Shown here one piece after another: positions 24,571-34,800 of a stretch of 64,000 nucleotides of DNA. The position numbers and the translations under genes were made by a program. Source of the DNA: Ferriphaselus sp. R-1 (GTDB lineage: Bacteria; Pseudomonadota; Gammaproteobacteria; Burkholderiales; Gallionellaceae); NCBI RefSeq assembly GCF_000746095.1, contig NZ_JQKP01000008.1:1-64000 (forward strand), given 5' to 3'. Position 1 is the first letter of the stretch. Each line of letters starts with the position of its first letter. The notes beneath the pieces are model-generated. The model ran no database searches, was not told the DNA's origin, and saw only the letters and a list, made by a program, of their open reading frames with translations.

Positions 24571-25002
24571 TCACTCGACCGAAAACACTTCCGGCTCGCG
24601 CCCTCTCTTGGGAACTGCATAAATGGTCAACGTCCCCTTTTTCATTTCGCCCATTCCCGGCGAATTCTGCGGCATGCCCGGAGCGCTGATCCCGATGATG
24701 GCGGGCTTCTCCTTCATTAGCTTGCGGATGGCGGCAACCGGAACATGGCCCTCGACCACGTATCCACCGACCAGCGCCGTATGACAACTGGCGACATGAG
24801 ACACCCCGTAACGCTTCTTGACCGCATCCATGTCGTTTTCATTGATTGCCTTCACCGCGAAGCCGTTTTCTCGCAGATAGTCCACGTATTTCTCACAGCA
24901 GCCGCAGGTGGGGCTCTTGTACAAGGTCACCTCGGTCGCGGCATGCGCCAGCGAAGCTCCAAACAACAAAACGGCTGAGCAGATGCGTATCCATTGATAC
25001 AT
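24571..25002 (-). CDS. DUF411 periplasmic metal-binding protein
   Basis: A 143-residue protein with signal peptide (MYQWIRICSAVLLFGASLAHA) and the DUF411 core: TLYKSPTCGCCEKYVDYL, then VASCHTALVGGYVVEGHVP. The CGCC and CH residues form a likely metal site on a thioredoxin-like fold. DUF411 proteins are found with copper resistance genes such as copA and cus, and may deliver or sense copper in the periplasm. It lies 9 bases after the CopA stop, clearly one transcript. Confidence 0.88.
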   Translation of the reverse strand: MYQWIRICSAVLLFGASLAHAATEVTLYKSPTCGCCEKYVDYLRENGFAVKAINENDMDAVKKRYGVSHVASCHTALVGGYVVEGHVPVAAIRKLMKEKPAIIGISAPGMPQNSPGMGEMKKGTLTIYAVPKRGREPEVFSVE

Positions 25003-25011
25003 TTTTTCTCC

Positions 25012-27402
25012 TTAAAGGTTGGTGCGGCGCAGCCGCAGGGCGTTTAAAATCACGGACACCGAACTGAAGCTCATCGCCGTCGCGGCAATGATGGGCGACA
25101 GCAGCAGGCCGAAGATCGGGTAGAGCACGCCCGCCGCAACTGGGACGCCGAGCACGTTGTAGATGAAGGCGAAAAACAGGTTCTGTCGGATGTTCTTCAT
25201 GGTCGCGCGACTCAGGCGAACGGCGCGGACGATGCCGCGCAGGTCGCCCTTGACCAGCGTTACTCCCGCGCTTTCCATCGCTACATCGGTACCAGTACCC
25301 ATAGCAATGCCAACCTGCGCCTGCGCCAGCGCGGGCGCATCGTTGACGCCGTCGCCCGCCATCGCGACGAAGCGACCTTCGCTTTGCAGGCGTTTGACGA
25401 TGGCGGCCTTCTGCTCCGGCAGCACCTCCGCCTCGACCCGATCTATGCCCAGTTTCTTCGCCACCACCTCTGCCGTGGTGCGGTTGTCCCCGGTCAGCAT
25501 GATGATGCGGATACCTTCCTCGTGCAGCGCGCGAATCGCATCCGGTGTGGATGCCTTGACCGGGTCGGCCACGCCGATGAGGCCCGCAGCCTTGCCGTCC
25601 ACAGCAAGCAGCATTACCGTCTGCCCGTCTTCGCGCAATGTATCGGCGCGTGCAGGCAGCGCGCCCGCATCGAGTTGCAATTCCTCGAACAACTTGAGGT
25701 TGCCAAGCGCGACCGCGTGGCCCTCGACGGCTCCCGTCACGCCCTTGCCGGTGTGAGACTTGAAGTCGCCCACTGCGACGAGCAATAAACCTTTCTCCTG
25801 CGCGCCGCCGACGATGGCTGCGGCGAGCGGATGTTCGCTCGCGCGCTCCAGGCAGGCGCCCAGCCGCAACACCTCGTCCTCGTCGAAACCTGCGAGGGCA
25901 ACCACCGACACCAGCTTGGGCTTGCCCTCGGTCAGGGTACCGGTCTTGTCCACCACCAGCGTGTCCACCTTCTCCATGATCTCCAGTGCTTCGGCGTTCT
26001 TGATCAGCACGCCCGCCGTCGCGCCGCGCCCGGTGCCCACCATGATGGACATGGGCGTAGCGAGCCCCAGCGCGCAGGGACAGGCGATGATGAGTACCGC
26101 CACCGCATTGACGATGGCGTGCGCAAGACGCGGCTCCGGCCCGATGAAGCCCCATACCGCTAGCGTGACAAGTGCAATCAGCACCACTGCCGGGACGAAA
26201 TAGCTGGAGACGACATCAGCCATGCGCTGGATAGGGGCGCGCGAACGCTGCGCCTCGCTCACCATGTGCACAATTTGCGCGAGCAGCGTGTCCGCGCCGA
26301 CGCGCTCGGCGCGCATCAGCAGGCTCCCTGTACCGTTCACCGTCGCGCCGATCAGCCGCGCGCCCGCAGTCTTTTCAACGGGAATGGATTCGCCGGTGAC
26401 CATGGATTCGTCCAGCGCGCTTGTGCCTTCGAGTACCACTCCGTCCACCGGCACTTTCTCGCCAGGACGGACGCGCAACACGTCGTTCGGCTGCACCTGT
26501 GTCAGCGGAATGTCTTCCTCGTTGCCGTCAGGACGCACAATGCGCGCAGTCTTGGGCGCTAAGCCAAGTAACAGCTTGATTGCCGCGCTGGTCTGGCTGC
26601 GCGCGCGCAGTTCCATCACCTGCCCAAGCAGTACCAGCGCCATAATGACCGCAGCCGCCTCGAAGTACACCGGTACGGTACCCATCATGCTGCGCATCGT
26701 CTCGGGGAAGATGCCTGGCAACAGCATGGCGACGACACTATATGTCCACGCCACGCCGACGCCGAGCGAGATCAACGTGAACATGTTCAGGCTACGGTTG
26801 ACCACGGACTCATAACCGCGCCGGAAGATCGGCCAGCCGCCCCACAGCACAGCAGGAGTTGCCAGCACGAATTCGATCCATTGCAGCATCACCATCGAGA
26901 CGGACTCCGGCATGGTTTGCGGAAAGAGGTCGGAAACCATCGCCAACAGGAACACCGGCAGCGCCAGCACCGCACTCGTCCAGAAGCGGCGCGTCATGTC
27001 GTTCAACTCGGTATTGTCTTCCTGGGGTGCATTGCGCGGTTCCAATGCCATGCCGCAGATCGGGCAGTTACCCGGCTCGCTGCGCACGACCTCGGGATGC
27101 ATTGGGCAGGTGTATTCCACCGCACCCGGGATGGCCGGAGATTCAAGCTCCAGCGTCATGCCGCACTTCGGGCAGTTTCCCGGCTTGGGTTGGCGGATTT
27201 CCGGATGCATGGGGCAGGTGTATATCGCACCCGTCCGTGCGGGTTCCGCCGCACGGGGTTCAAAATAGGTTTCGGGTGACGCCTGGAATTTCGCCTCACA
27301 CTTCGCACTGCAGAAACTGTATTCGATACCGCGGTACTCGAAGCGGTGCGGCGAATCAGGTTTCACGGTCATGCCGCATACCGGGTCAGTGCTTGTGCTC
27401 AT
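25012..27402 (-). CDS. copA: Copper-exporting P1B-type ATPase
   Basis: A 796-residue Cu(I)/Ag(I) pump exporting from cytoplasm to periplasm. In place of HMA domains the N-terminus has a YHS domain (5-45) and two heavy-metal-binding modules (about 61-84 and 97-121, each with CPMHPE and CPxCGM). Diagnostic motifs are TGES (336-339), membrane CPC (441-443), DKTGTLTEG (485-493), SEHP (522-525), TGDN (637-640) and GDGVNDAP (683-690), plus the YN and MSFSSVSV transmembrane motifs near the end. The start overlaps the HD-GYP gene by 17 bases, with AAAGGAAC upstream. Confidence 0.96.
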   Translation of the reverse strand: MSTSTDPVCGMTVKPDSPHRFEYRGIEYSFCSAKCEAKFQASPETYFEPRAAEPARTGAIYTCPMHPEIRQPKPGNCPKCGMTLELESPAIPGAVEYTCPMHPEVVRSEPGNCPICGMALEPRNAPQEDNTELNDMTRRFWTSAVLALPVFLLAMVSDLFPQTMPESVSMVMLQWIEFVLATPAVLWGGWPIFRRGYESVVNRSLNMFTLISLGVGVAWTYSVVAMLLPGIFPETMRSMMGTVPVYFEAAAVIMALVLLGQVMELRARSQTSAAIKLLLGLAPKTARIVRPDGNEEDIPLTQVQPNDVLRVRPGEKVPVDGVVLEGTSALDESMVTGESIPVEKTAGARLIGATVNGTGSLLMRAERVGADTLLAQIVHMVSEAQRSRAPIQRMADVVSSYFVPAVVLIALVTLAVWGFIGPEPRLAHAIVNAVAVLIIACPCALGLATPMSIMVGTGRGATAGVLIKNAEALEIMEKVDTLVVDKTGTLTEGKPKLVSVVALAGFDEDEVLRLGACLERASEHPLAAAIVGGAQEKGLLLVAVGDFKSHTGKGVTGAVEGHAVALGNLKLFEELQLDAGALPARADTLREDGQTVMLLAVDGKAAGLIGVADPVKASTPDAIRALHEEGIRIIMLTGDNRTTAEVVAKKLGIDRVEAEVLPEQKAAIVKRLQSEGRFVAMAGDGVNDAPALAQAQVGIAMGTGTDVAMESAGVTLVKGDLRGIVRAVRLSRATMKNIRQNLFFAFIYNVLGVPVAAGVLYPIFGLLLSPIIAATAMSFSSVSVILNALRLRRTNL

Positions 27403-28591
27403 GTGCTGTTCCTTTCAAAGGCTTCGTTTCATCGGAAAAATCGGGACTGTTCGGCTCCATGCATTTGGCCAAGACCATTTCGCGCAATGCAACCTCTTCT
27501 TCCAGAAAGGCCTGCACTGCAGCCGGGTCGAACTGGGTACCGCTCATATTGACGATTTCTTCCTTCGCCTCGTCGAATGTCATCGCCTTGCGATAAGAAC
27601 GGTCGGAGGTCATTGCATCCAGGGTATCGATCACCGCAAAGAGTCTCGCTCCTTGGCAAATTTTCTCGCCATGAAGCTCCCGCGGATAACCGCGCCCATC
27701 AAAACGCTCTTCGTGGCTGAGTACGATTTCGGCGGCCTCCGCCATGCCGGGGATTTGAGACACGATACGGTAGCCCTTTTCCGGATGAGTCCGCATCTCC
27801 CGCCACTCGTCTTCATTGAGTGCTCCCGGTTTCAACAGGATGGCATCGGGTATCCCGATTTTCCCGATGTCGTGCAGCAGCGCCCCCCAATAAATCTGGC
27901 GCAGTTGCTCTGTATCTCGTGTAAACCGGCGTGCCAGCACCAGAGTGTGGCAGGCAACCCGTTTCGAATGCAGGCCGGTTTCACGTTCGCGGATGTCCAG
28001 CGCTTCGGCTAATGCCTCCACAAATGCTGCACCCGCCTGCTCCTCTACAGTCATGGGTTCGCTGAAGTGACTTACCGCGCCGTCCAGCATCTGCCGGACG
28101 CACCATTTGGCGTAATAGCGGCCAAGCAGGTGGCCGAGCCAGCGCGCGGGGACAAAATCCGGCAACGCGTAATCGACGAATACACGTAGCAGCGAACCAT
28201 TCCCCTGTGGGGTGATCTCGAACCCCATCCGGTAATGCCCCATCACCAGCAACCGCGGCGAACCCGTCGTTTCCCACGATTTGTACTGCGATGGGTTGCG
28301 CTCCGTCACGACCTCATCGAGCGCGAGGCGGATGCCGAGAACCTTTCCATCCAGCCGGATGTGCGAACCGACGCTTCTTCCCCTGTTTTCGTCTAGCGCG
28401 ATTTCCATCCGGCTCCAGCCCATCCTCCATGAAGAGTCGCCCATGTGTGCAGACAGACTCGCGTGGTCGTCGACGAATTCAAACAACCGCTCTGCCGCAA
28501 CCGGAACAATGGCGCTGCTTTCATAATGAAAAGGCAGCCTGTCGCTCAGGCCAATATGGCTTGCATGGGGATTGTGAAATTCTCGCGTCAT
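27386..28591 (-). CDS. START/SRPBCC-like domain fused to HD-GYP phosphodiesterase
   Basis: 401 residues from the ATG at 28589-28591; a TTG 39 bases upstream is in frame. Residues about 18-175 fit an SRPBCC/START-like fold ([30 protein letters not shown]), and 185-375 are [15 protein letters not shown] (240-249), [22 protein letters not shown] (293-303) and [18 protein letters not shown] enzymes hydrolyse cyclic-di-GMP. Both halves look intact. This could link a hydrophobic ligand or membrane state to second-messenger turnover; the ligand is unknown. It overlaps copA, so it is probably co-translated with it. Confidence 0.85.
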   Translation of the reverse strand: MTREFHNPHASHIGLSDRLPFHYESSAIVPVAAERLFEFVDDHASLSAHMGDSSWRMGWSRMEIALDENRGRSVGSHIRLDGKVLGIRLALDEVVTERNPSQYKSWETTGSPRLLVMGHYRMGFEITPQGNGSLLRVFVDYALPDFVPARWLGHLLGRYYAKWCVRQMLDGAVSHFSEPMTVEEQAGAAFVEALAEALDIRERETGLHSKRVACHTLVLARRFTRDTEQLRQIYWGALLHDIGKIGIPDAILLKPGALNEDEWREMRTHPEKGYRIVSQIPGMAEAAEIVLSHEERFDGRGYPRELHGEKICQGARLFAVIDTLDAMTSDRSYRKAMTFDEAKEEIVNMSGTQFDPAAVQAFLEEEVALREMVLAKCMEPNSPDFSDETKPLKGTAHEHKH

Positions 28592-28622
28592 TTGGCCATT
28601 TCCCAATATAGATTGCGGCGAG

Positions 28623-29060
28623 CTATTCAAAACCTACCGGGAAAGCCGTACCGGCCTGATCCGTGCAAAAACCAGCGGGCGTGTTGCCGAATTTCCATAT
28701 CAAACTGCACGACAGTTCATGCCCATCAGCTGATCTGGCGGCCGTCTCAATACAATACGTCACATGACTCGTATCGAGGCCGGAGAAAATTCGCTCCCAT
28801 CGTTTCGGATTGGAAAGATAGTAGCGTTTGTGCAGTTCTCCCAAATGGGTATGGCGCTCGACAGTAAATCCATGAGCCTCGTAACGCCGGTTCGACATCT
28901 CCAGCACGAGGTGATTGTCTTTCCCTCGATCATGGTCATGAATCAGCTCCCCTGCAGCGAACGCTCCCCCGTCTTTGCTGACCATTTGATGAACATGGGC
29001 TGGGTTGGCGCAGCCGGCCAGCCACGAAACGGCTAGCATGCTTAAAAAAAATGTTCTCAT
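28623..29060 (-). CDS. Putative lipoprotein, unknown function
   Basis: 145 residues from the ATG at 29058-29060, preceded by GGAGGAAAT; a longer in-frame form lacks such a site and would hide the signal. The N-terminus MRTFFLSMLAVSWLAGC is a lipoprotein signal with a LAGC lipobox, so the mature protein would be anchored at the membrane with Cys17. The remainder contains His residues (VHQM, IHDHDRGKDNH) and two Cys, but no family is recognised. It could be a small periplasmic metal-related protein. Confidence 0.65.
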   Translation of the reverse strand: MRTFFLSMLAVSWLAGCANPAHVHQMVSKDGGAFAAGELIHDHDRGKDNHLVLEMSNRRYEAHGFTVERHTHLGELHKRYYLSNPKRWERIFSGLDTSHVTYCIETAARSADGHELSCSLIWKFGNTPAGFCTDQAGTAFPVGFE

Positions 29061-29124
29061 CGTATTTCCTCCATGAGAGGTGACGCAAAAGGATGGACTC
29101 ATTAAAACTCTTCTCATTCGCGAG

Positions 29125-29469
29125 CTATTTCACTGGCGGACGATTGCAACATGCAGCGTTTTTGCTGGGTGCATTCAGATTGCTGATTTCACTTTCCTCG
29201 GCATAATGCAGCCAGGCACGGCGCAACCTTGCCATCGGCCCCATTCCAAGCCTCACATTTGCTGTTTGCAACAGTTTTTCGATCCCCTCCAGATCAGTCA
29301 TTGCGAGGTCGTAACTCACCTCGAGTCCGATAACCTTTGCCGAAACATCCGCTGACTCCAATGTGGCGATCAGGGATTCCGCTTCCTCCAGAGTCACCGC
29401 CTGCTCAAAGGCGAGACGCCGGGTTTTCAGTGCCGTCGCTTGTTTGCCCGCTTCTTTTGAATCATTCAT
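29125..29469 (-). CDS. Small protein related to the C-terminal half of the YHS protein
   Basis: A 114-residue protein. Its C-terminal part LRRAWLHYAEESEISNLNA closely matches the end of the YHS protein at 22502-22990 (LRRAFVHYEEECEVGNLEV). The upstream half has the HMA-like pattern (DVSAKVIGLEVSYDLAMTD). It ends with AACCNRPPVK, a possible Cys pair. It overlaps the upstream DUF5676 gene by 8 bases. Function is unknown, but the shared domain within one cluster points to a common metal-related role. Confidence 0.65.
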   Translation of the reverse strand: MNDSKEAGKQATALKTRRLAFEQAVTLEEAESLIATLESADVSAKVIGLEVSYDLAMTDLEGIEKLLQTANVRLGMGPMARLRRAWLHYAEESEISNLNAPSKNAACCNRPPVK

Positions 29470-29749
29470 GGCAACCTCCGGAGCACCTACCTGTCAGGTT
29501 GTAGCAGACTGCAAACAAGGCTCCGCCCAGAAAACCGGTCAGGGTAACGCCGAAAAGGCCATAGACCACTCCGCCCAATGCCCACGGCTTGTCGCTAATG
29601 ATTATGGAGAGATTCAAACCGTGAACCCACGCGTTCACGAAGCCGATCGTCGCCTCAGGAAATAAGTACACTGCTGCCGCACATACCAAATTGATAGCTG
29701 CTGCAGACAATGCCAAAGTAATACCGATGCGCAAGGGATTCAGTTTCAT
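29462..29749 (-). CDS. DUF5676-like membrane protein
   Basis: 95 residues starting MKLNPLRIGITLALSAAAI; this start is supported by AGGAGC upstream, an in-frame ATG 15 bases earlier being part of that site. Two transmembrane segments lie at about 9-32 and 60-85 with a short loop. The sequence VNAWVHGLNL and GGVVYGLFGVTLTGFLGG agree with DUF5676 proteins, which recur in heavy-metal resistance clusters. No biochemical role is known. It overlaps the next gene by 8 bases. Confidence 0.7.
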   Translation of the reverse strand: MKLNPLRIGITLALSAAAINLVCAAAVYLFPEATIGFVNAWVHGLNLSIIISDKPWALGGVVYGLFGVTLTGFLGGALFAVCYNLTGRCSGGCHE

Positions 29750-29807
29750 TTTCTTGCTCCTCATTCACAAACAAGTACGGACAGGTCCTGCAACCCATGT
29801 AATACGT

Positions 29808-30161
29808 TCAGCGTTTACGCTCAATACGGATAATTACCCATTCTTTCGAGTTGACTTGTTCCAGTTCAAAACGCACGTTGTCGCCCACCATTACATCCTT
29901 GGGCAACGGATCGCGCAGCGCAAACCACATAGTCATTGCTGGCCATCCCAACGAGGGAATCGCCCCATGTGCGAGCTGTACCTTGCCCGCTTCCGTGTTT
30001 ACGGCCTTAAGCACCCCGTAACCTTCGTGTTTCGCCTGAATTTGGGCATGCTGCGCATCCTCATGGCTGTGGGACGGCGTTACGGCATACACCGCCCCTG
30101 TCATCGCGACCGTTGCTGCCATTGCAGCTGCCAATACTTGGGACAAATTTGCTGGTTTCAT
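29808..30161 (-). CDS. CusF-like periplasmic copper chaperone
   Basis: 117 residues from MKPANLSQVLAAAMAAT, with a signal peptide of about 26 residues. Residues about 46-115 form the CusF-type OB fold with the metal site His65, Trp73, Met76 and Met78 in AHGAIPSLGWPAMTMWF; the Trp gives the cation-pi interaction known for CusF. It would bind Cu(I)/Ag(I) in the periplasm and hand it to CusB/CusA. The same domain occurs as a C-terminal extension of CusB in this window, giving two copies. Confidence 0.88.
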   Translation of the reverse strand: MKPANLSQVLAAAMAATVAMTGAVYAVTPSHSHEDAQHAQIQAKHEGYGVLKAVNTEAGKVQLAHGAIPSLGWPAMTMWFALRDPLPKDVMVGDNVRFELEQVNSKEWVIIRIERKR

Positions 30162-30232
30162 CTCATTTCCTTTCATGCATTGATATCGCCTCGCCCACCC
30201 GGTGTATTTCGTCGGGCAGGCGAGCCTCTGCT

Positions 30233-30490
30233 TCAGTGCTTCTCTTTCATATGATCATGCCGGTTTTTCGGTATTTCCTTGTCCGTATGCGGTGCCGGTT
30301 CGGGCTGCGGCATATTGGTCTTTTCTTCCATATGGCTATGCCTCTTTACCGGCTTCTTCACCGGGGTCTTCGCCTCGCTCTGCCCGGTGGCTGCGGCTTC
30401 ATGTTTCTCTGTCTCGGCGGCGATTGCAGTTGCGGTAGCGCCCATGAACATCGCAAGGACGGCGGTCAATAATGTCGATTTCAATTTCAT
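30233..30490 (-). CDS. Small periplasmic His/Lys-rich peptide
   Basis: An 85-residue protein with a signal peptide (MKLKSTLLTAVLAMFMGATATAIAA) and a low-complexity mature part containing VKRHSHMEEKTNMPQ and NRHDHMKEKH. Repeated HxHM and HDHM patterns suggest metal binding. No family is recognised. It lies between the CusF-like and DUF2231 genes on the same strand; its length and composition are like other small accessory peptides of copper clusters. Confidence 0.6.
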   Translation of the reverse strand: MKLKSTLLTAVLAMFMGATATAIAAETEKHEAAATGQSEAKTPVKKPVKRHSHMEEKTNMPQPEPAPHTDKEIPKNRHDHMKEKH

Positions 30491-30592
30491 TTCATACTCC
30501 TAAAAGTTTGGTTGATCGAATGTGCTGCAACATCCTGGAAATACACTGATTGGACACCTCCTCTCGAGACAGGTTGATGACAACGATAAAAC

Positions 30593-31108
30593 TCAATGCG
30601 CGTGATCATGTGCATGCCCAACCTCATCGTGCGGCGTCATATCTTGTACGGCATGAACATCCGGTAAAGACATGACCCCCAACCCATGGCGATACACCAG
30701 TTCGGCACCGTGCCAGGCCGTGCTTGCCACTAGCATCCATACAGTAACCAGCAATCCCAAGAAACCTAGTGAGGATGTTTTGCGTGAGCCCCCGCGCCAT
30801 ACATCCCAGGCGGCGAGCACAACCAGAACCACCAGTGTCCCAAGCGCCCAATTGCGATGCAAGGTCATGGCGGCATGACTTACTTCATCATGCTCAACGC
30901 TGTTGAAGGCGAACCAGCCGAACGCGGCAGCAATCAACGCAAACAATGCCGCACTCCATAACATCCAGCGTCCCGTTACCATGCATTGCACCGCATGTGG
31001 CCGGGTTCCGGAGAATGCGCCGGCAGCGGTGAATGCCACCGCAGCCGTGGTGAGTACGACAGGAAAATGCACGAATACCGGATGCCAGTTTGGAATAATC
31101 TCAATCAT
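30593..31108 (-). CDS. DUF2231 membrane protein
   Basis: A 171-residue protein with four hydrophobic helices starting with IPNWHPVFVHFPVVLTTAA, the DUF2231 signature HP..VHFP. Conserved His residues in helices 1, 3 and 4 (TLHRNWALGT, TAWHGAELVYRHG) might bind haem or metal. The C-terminus is His-rich (GHAHDHAH). Its ATG overlaps the upstream CDF stop codon, so it is translated with the CDF transporter. The role in metal resistance is not established. Confidence 0.85.
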   Translation of the reverse strand: MIEIIPNWHPVFVHFPVVLTTAAVAFTAAGAFSGTRPHAVQCMVTGRWMLWSAALFALIAAAFGWFAFNSVEHDEVSHAAMTLHRNWALGTLVVLVVLAAWDVWRGGSRKTSSLGFLGLLVTVWMLVASTAWHGAELVYRHGLGVMSLPDVHAVQDMTPHDEVGHAHDHAH

Positions 31109-31812
31109 GTTTTTCGACTCCCATTGAAAGTTTGATTTCGCGCACCTTGATCAAGGCATACAGAACCGTGATCACCACCAACTGTTGCAGTTATTGCGTT
31201 AACGACTCTGAGTTCCGTAATGGACTCACGCAACACATGCAGTGCAGAGCGTAAAAATAATGCGGCAAGTGCCAACCCGATGATGATGTCTGGCCAGCCG
31301 GAATGGGTGAGCCACACACCGAGCGCGGCAAACAGCACCGAGATATTGGCAATGATGTCGTTACGGGAGCACAGCCAGACAGAACTCATATTGATATCGT
31401 CCTCCCGATGCCGCCAGAGCAGGAGGAAGCACGCGCCGTTTGCTGCAAGCGCCAGCAAGCCGATTGCCCCGATGGCCTCGTATACGGGAAGCTGAGGAAC
31501 TTCGATCCGGTAGATCGCCTGACTAAGCACAAACAGACCGAATGCCGCCATGATGCCACCCTTGAACAGCGCCGCCCTGGCTTTCATCGCCGCGCCGCGC
31601 GCCACGACGTACAGGCTGAATCCGTACACCAAGGCGTCACCCAGCATATCCAGCGAATCGGCAACCAGCGAAACCGAATTCCCGAGCAATCCTGCCGTGA
31701 GTTCGACGACAAACATGACGGCATTGATAGCCATCACTATTTTTAGCGTCGAACTTTGGCGGCGGCGGAGCGCGTCAAGTTCACAAGATTTGTCATTGCA
31801 ACAGTTAGCCAT
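31105..31812 (-). CDS. Cation diffusion facilitator (CDF) transporter
   Basis: A 235-residue protein with about six hydrophobic segments. The metal-site pairs are ADSLDMLGDALV in helix 2 and SRNDIIANI in helix 5, close to the usual HxxxD/DxxxD CDF pattern. The N-terminus MANCCNDKSCELD is Cys-rich and may bind metal before transport. The usual cytoplasmic C-terminal domain is very short and its last 35 residues look unrelated to the family, so it may be truncated. Likely substrates are Zn, Co or Ni rather than Cu. Confidence 0.85.
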   Translation of the reverse strand: MANCCNDKSCELDALRRRQSSTLKIVMAINAVMFVVELTAGLLGNSVSLVADSLDMLGDALVYGFSLYVVARGAAMKARAALFKGGIMAAFGLFVLSQAIYRIEVPQLPVYEAIGAIGLLALAANGACFLLLWRHREDDINMSSVWLCSRNDIIANISVLFAALGVWLTHSGWPDIIIGLALAALFLRSALHVLRESITELRVVNAITATVGGDHGSVCLDQGARNQTFNGSRKT

Positions 31813-31835
31813 TACCTAGCTCCAATTAAAATTAG

Positions 31836-34800
31836 TCATCTGATTTCTCGGCTTTTGACTAGTGCATAGATCACGGGGATCACCACCAGCGTCAGCACCG
31901 TCGAGGAGACCATGCCACCAACCATGGGAGCGGCTATGCGGCTCATCACTTCCGAGCCAGTGCCGCTGCTCCACATGATCGGCAGCAGGCCTGCCATGAT
32001 TGCCGTGACGGTCATCATCTTCGGGCGCACGCGTTCCACCGCGCCTTCCATGATGGCGGAATGCAGATCATGTGGTGCCGGAGACCGCCCTTCTGCTGCG
32101 CAACGTGTCTGGGCCTCCTGCCATGCGTTTTCCAGATAGATCAGCATCACCACTCCAGTCTCCGCAGCCACACCCGCTAGCGCGATAAAGCCCACCGCCA
32201 CCGCCACGCTGAGGTTGTAGCCGAGCAGCCACAGCAGCCACACGCCGCCGACCAGTGCGAAGGGCACGGACAGCATCACAATCACCGATTCGGTGACACG
32301 TTTGAAATTGAGATACAGCAGCAGGAAGATGAGAAGCAGCGTGATGGGGATTACGACCTTCATCTTCGCAGCAGCCCGCTCCATGTACTCGAACTGCCCG
32401 CTCCAGGTCGCGTAGTAGCCCGATGGAAACTTCACCTTCTCTGCCACCGCCTTGCGCGCCTCGGCCACGTAGGAGCCGATGTCCCGGTCGCGGATGTCCA
32501 CGTAGATGTAGGCCGACAACAGCGCGTTCTCGGTGCGGATTGAAGGAGCGCCCTTGCCGATGCTCACCCGCGCGAGCTGGCCGAGCGGGATCATCGCCCC
32601 GCCCATGGTCGGCACGAGAACTTCGCCCGCGATCTTCTCCGGCGTGTTGCGCAGCTCACGCGGATAGCGCACGTTTACCCCAAAGCGCTCCAGCCCCTCC
32701 ACCGTGGTGGTGACGGTCTCGCCACCCAGCGCGGTGGCAATCACCTCTTGTACCTCATTGATACTCAGACCATAGCGTGCGAGCTGTGCTCGATCCGGAT
32801 CGATATTGAGGTAGAAGCCGCCAGTGATGCGCTCGGCGAAAGCGCTGGTCGTGCCGGGAATGGTCTTCACCACCGCTTCGATCTCCTTCGCAAGTTTCTC
32901 CATCTCGCCGAGGTCTTTGCCGAATACCTTGATACCGATGGGCGTGCGGATACCGGTGGAGAGCATGTCGATGCGCGCCTTGATCGGCATGGTCCACGAG
33001 TTCGCCACGCCGGGGAATTGCAATGCCTTGTCCATTTCGGCGATCAGCTTGTCGGTGGTCATGCCGTCGCGCCATTCCTCCTGCGGCTTGAGGTTGATCA
33101 CGGTCTCGAACATCTCCAGCGGTGCCGGGTCGGTGGCCGTCTGCGCGCGCCCGGCCTTGCCATACACGGAGGCGACTTCCGGAAAGCTCTTGATGATCTT
33201 GTTCTGCGTCTGCAGCAGTTCGGCGGCCTTGGTCACCGACATGCCCGGCAGCGAGGCGGGCATGTAGAACAGCGTGCCCTCGTTCAGCGTGGGCATAAAT
33301 TCGCTGCCCAGTTTCATCACGGGATAGAGCGTCAGTCCCATCGCCAGCAATGCCACCGCGATGGTGGCCTGTTTGCGGCGCAGCACGGTATCGATAACCG
33401 GGCGATAGACGGCAATCAGCCATCGGTTCAGCGGGTTCTCAGATTCCGGCCTGATATGGCCACGGATGAACAGCAGCATCAGCACCGGCACCAGCGTCAC
33501 CGACAGCAGCGCCGCACCCGCCATCGCGAAGGTCTTGGTGAACGCCAGTGGCGCGAACAGGCGCCCCTCCTGCGCCTCCAGAGTGAACACTGGGAGGAAA
33601 GACACGGTGATGATCAGCAGCGAAAAGAACAGTGAGGGGCCGACTTCCTGACAGGCAGTCAGGATTGCCCCAAACCGATGTTCTCCCTCCTTGATCCGCT
33701 CCAAGTGCTTATGCGCGTTTTCGATCATGACAATCGCCGCATCCACCATCGCGCCGATGGCGATGGCGATGCCGCCCAGGCTCATGATGTTGGAATTGAG
33801 GTTGAGCGCGCGCATCGCAAGGAAGGCGATCAGCACCCCTATGGGCAGCATCACGATGGCAACCAAAGCGCTCCTCGCATGCATCAGGAACACCATACAC
33901 ACCGCCGCCACGATCAGCCCTTCCTCGAACAGCGTGCGCTTCAGCGTCGCGATTGCGCGCTCAATCAGCTCGGAGCGGTCGTACACTGCCTGGATGCTCA
34001 CACCTTCCGGCAAGCCTGCGGACACCTCGGCAATCTTGTCCTTGATGTTCGCGATCACCTCCAGCGCGTTCTGACCGTAGCGTGCCATCGCGATCCCGGA
34101 CACCACCTCGCCTTCACCGTTCAGTTCAGTCAGCCCGCGCCGCTCATCCGGTCCAAGTTCGACGCGCGCGATGTCGCGCAGAAGCACTGGCGTGCCGTTT
34201 TCTGCCTTGACCACCAGCGTCTCAAGATCGGCCTTGCCGTGCAGGTAACCCTTGCCGCGCACCATGTACTCAGTTTCGGCCATCTCCACCACGCGACCTC
34301 CGACGTCGCGGTTGCTGTCGCGGATCACCTGCGCGACCTTCGCCAGAGGAATGTCGTAGGCGCGCAGCTTCACCGGATCGACCGTCACCTGGTATTGCTG
34401 CACGAAGCCGCCGATGGAGGCGACCTCGGCCACGCCATGCGCCTTGTTCAACTGGTAGCGCAGATACCAGTCCTGCATGGTGCGCAACTCGGCAAGGTTG
34501 TGCTTGTCACTTAGCACCGCATACTGGTACACCCAGCCCACGCCACTCGCATCCGGCCCAAGCTGCGGCGACACACCTCGCGGCAGGCGTCCTGCTGCCT
34601 GGTTCAGGTATTCGAGTACACGCGAACGCGCCCAGTAGATATCCGTACCGTCTTCGAAAATCACGTACACAAACGATGCGCCGAAGAACGAGAAGCCGCG
34701 CACCACCTTGGATTTCGGCACGGCCAGCATCGCCGTGGTGAGCGGGTATGTCACTTGGTCTTCGACCACCTGCGGCGCCTGCCCCGGATACTCGGTATAA

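Noticed and set aside
24893-26155. 420-residue minus-strand open frame inside copA
   Set aside because: Alternative frame of copA with extreme Arg/Gly content; copA motifs are intact in the true frame.
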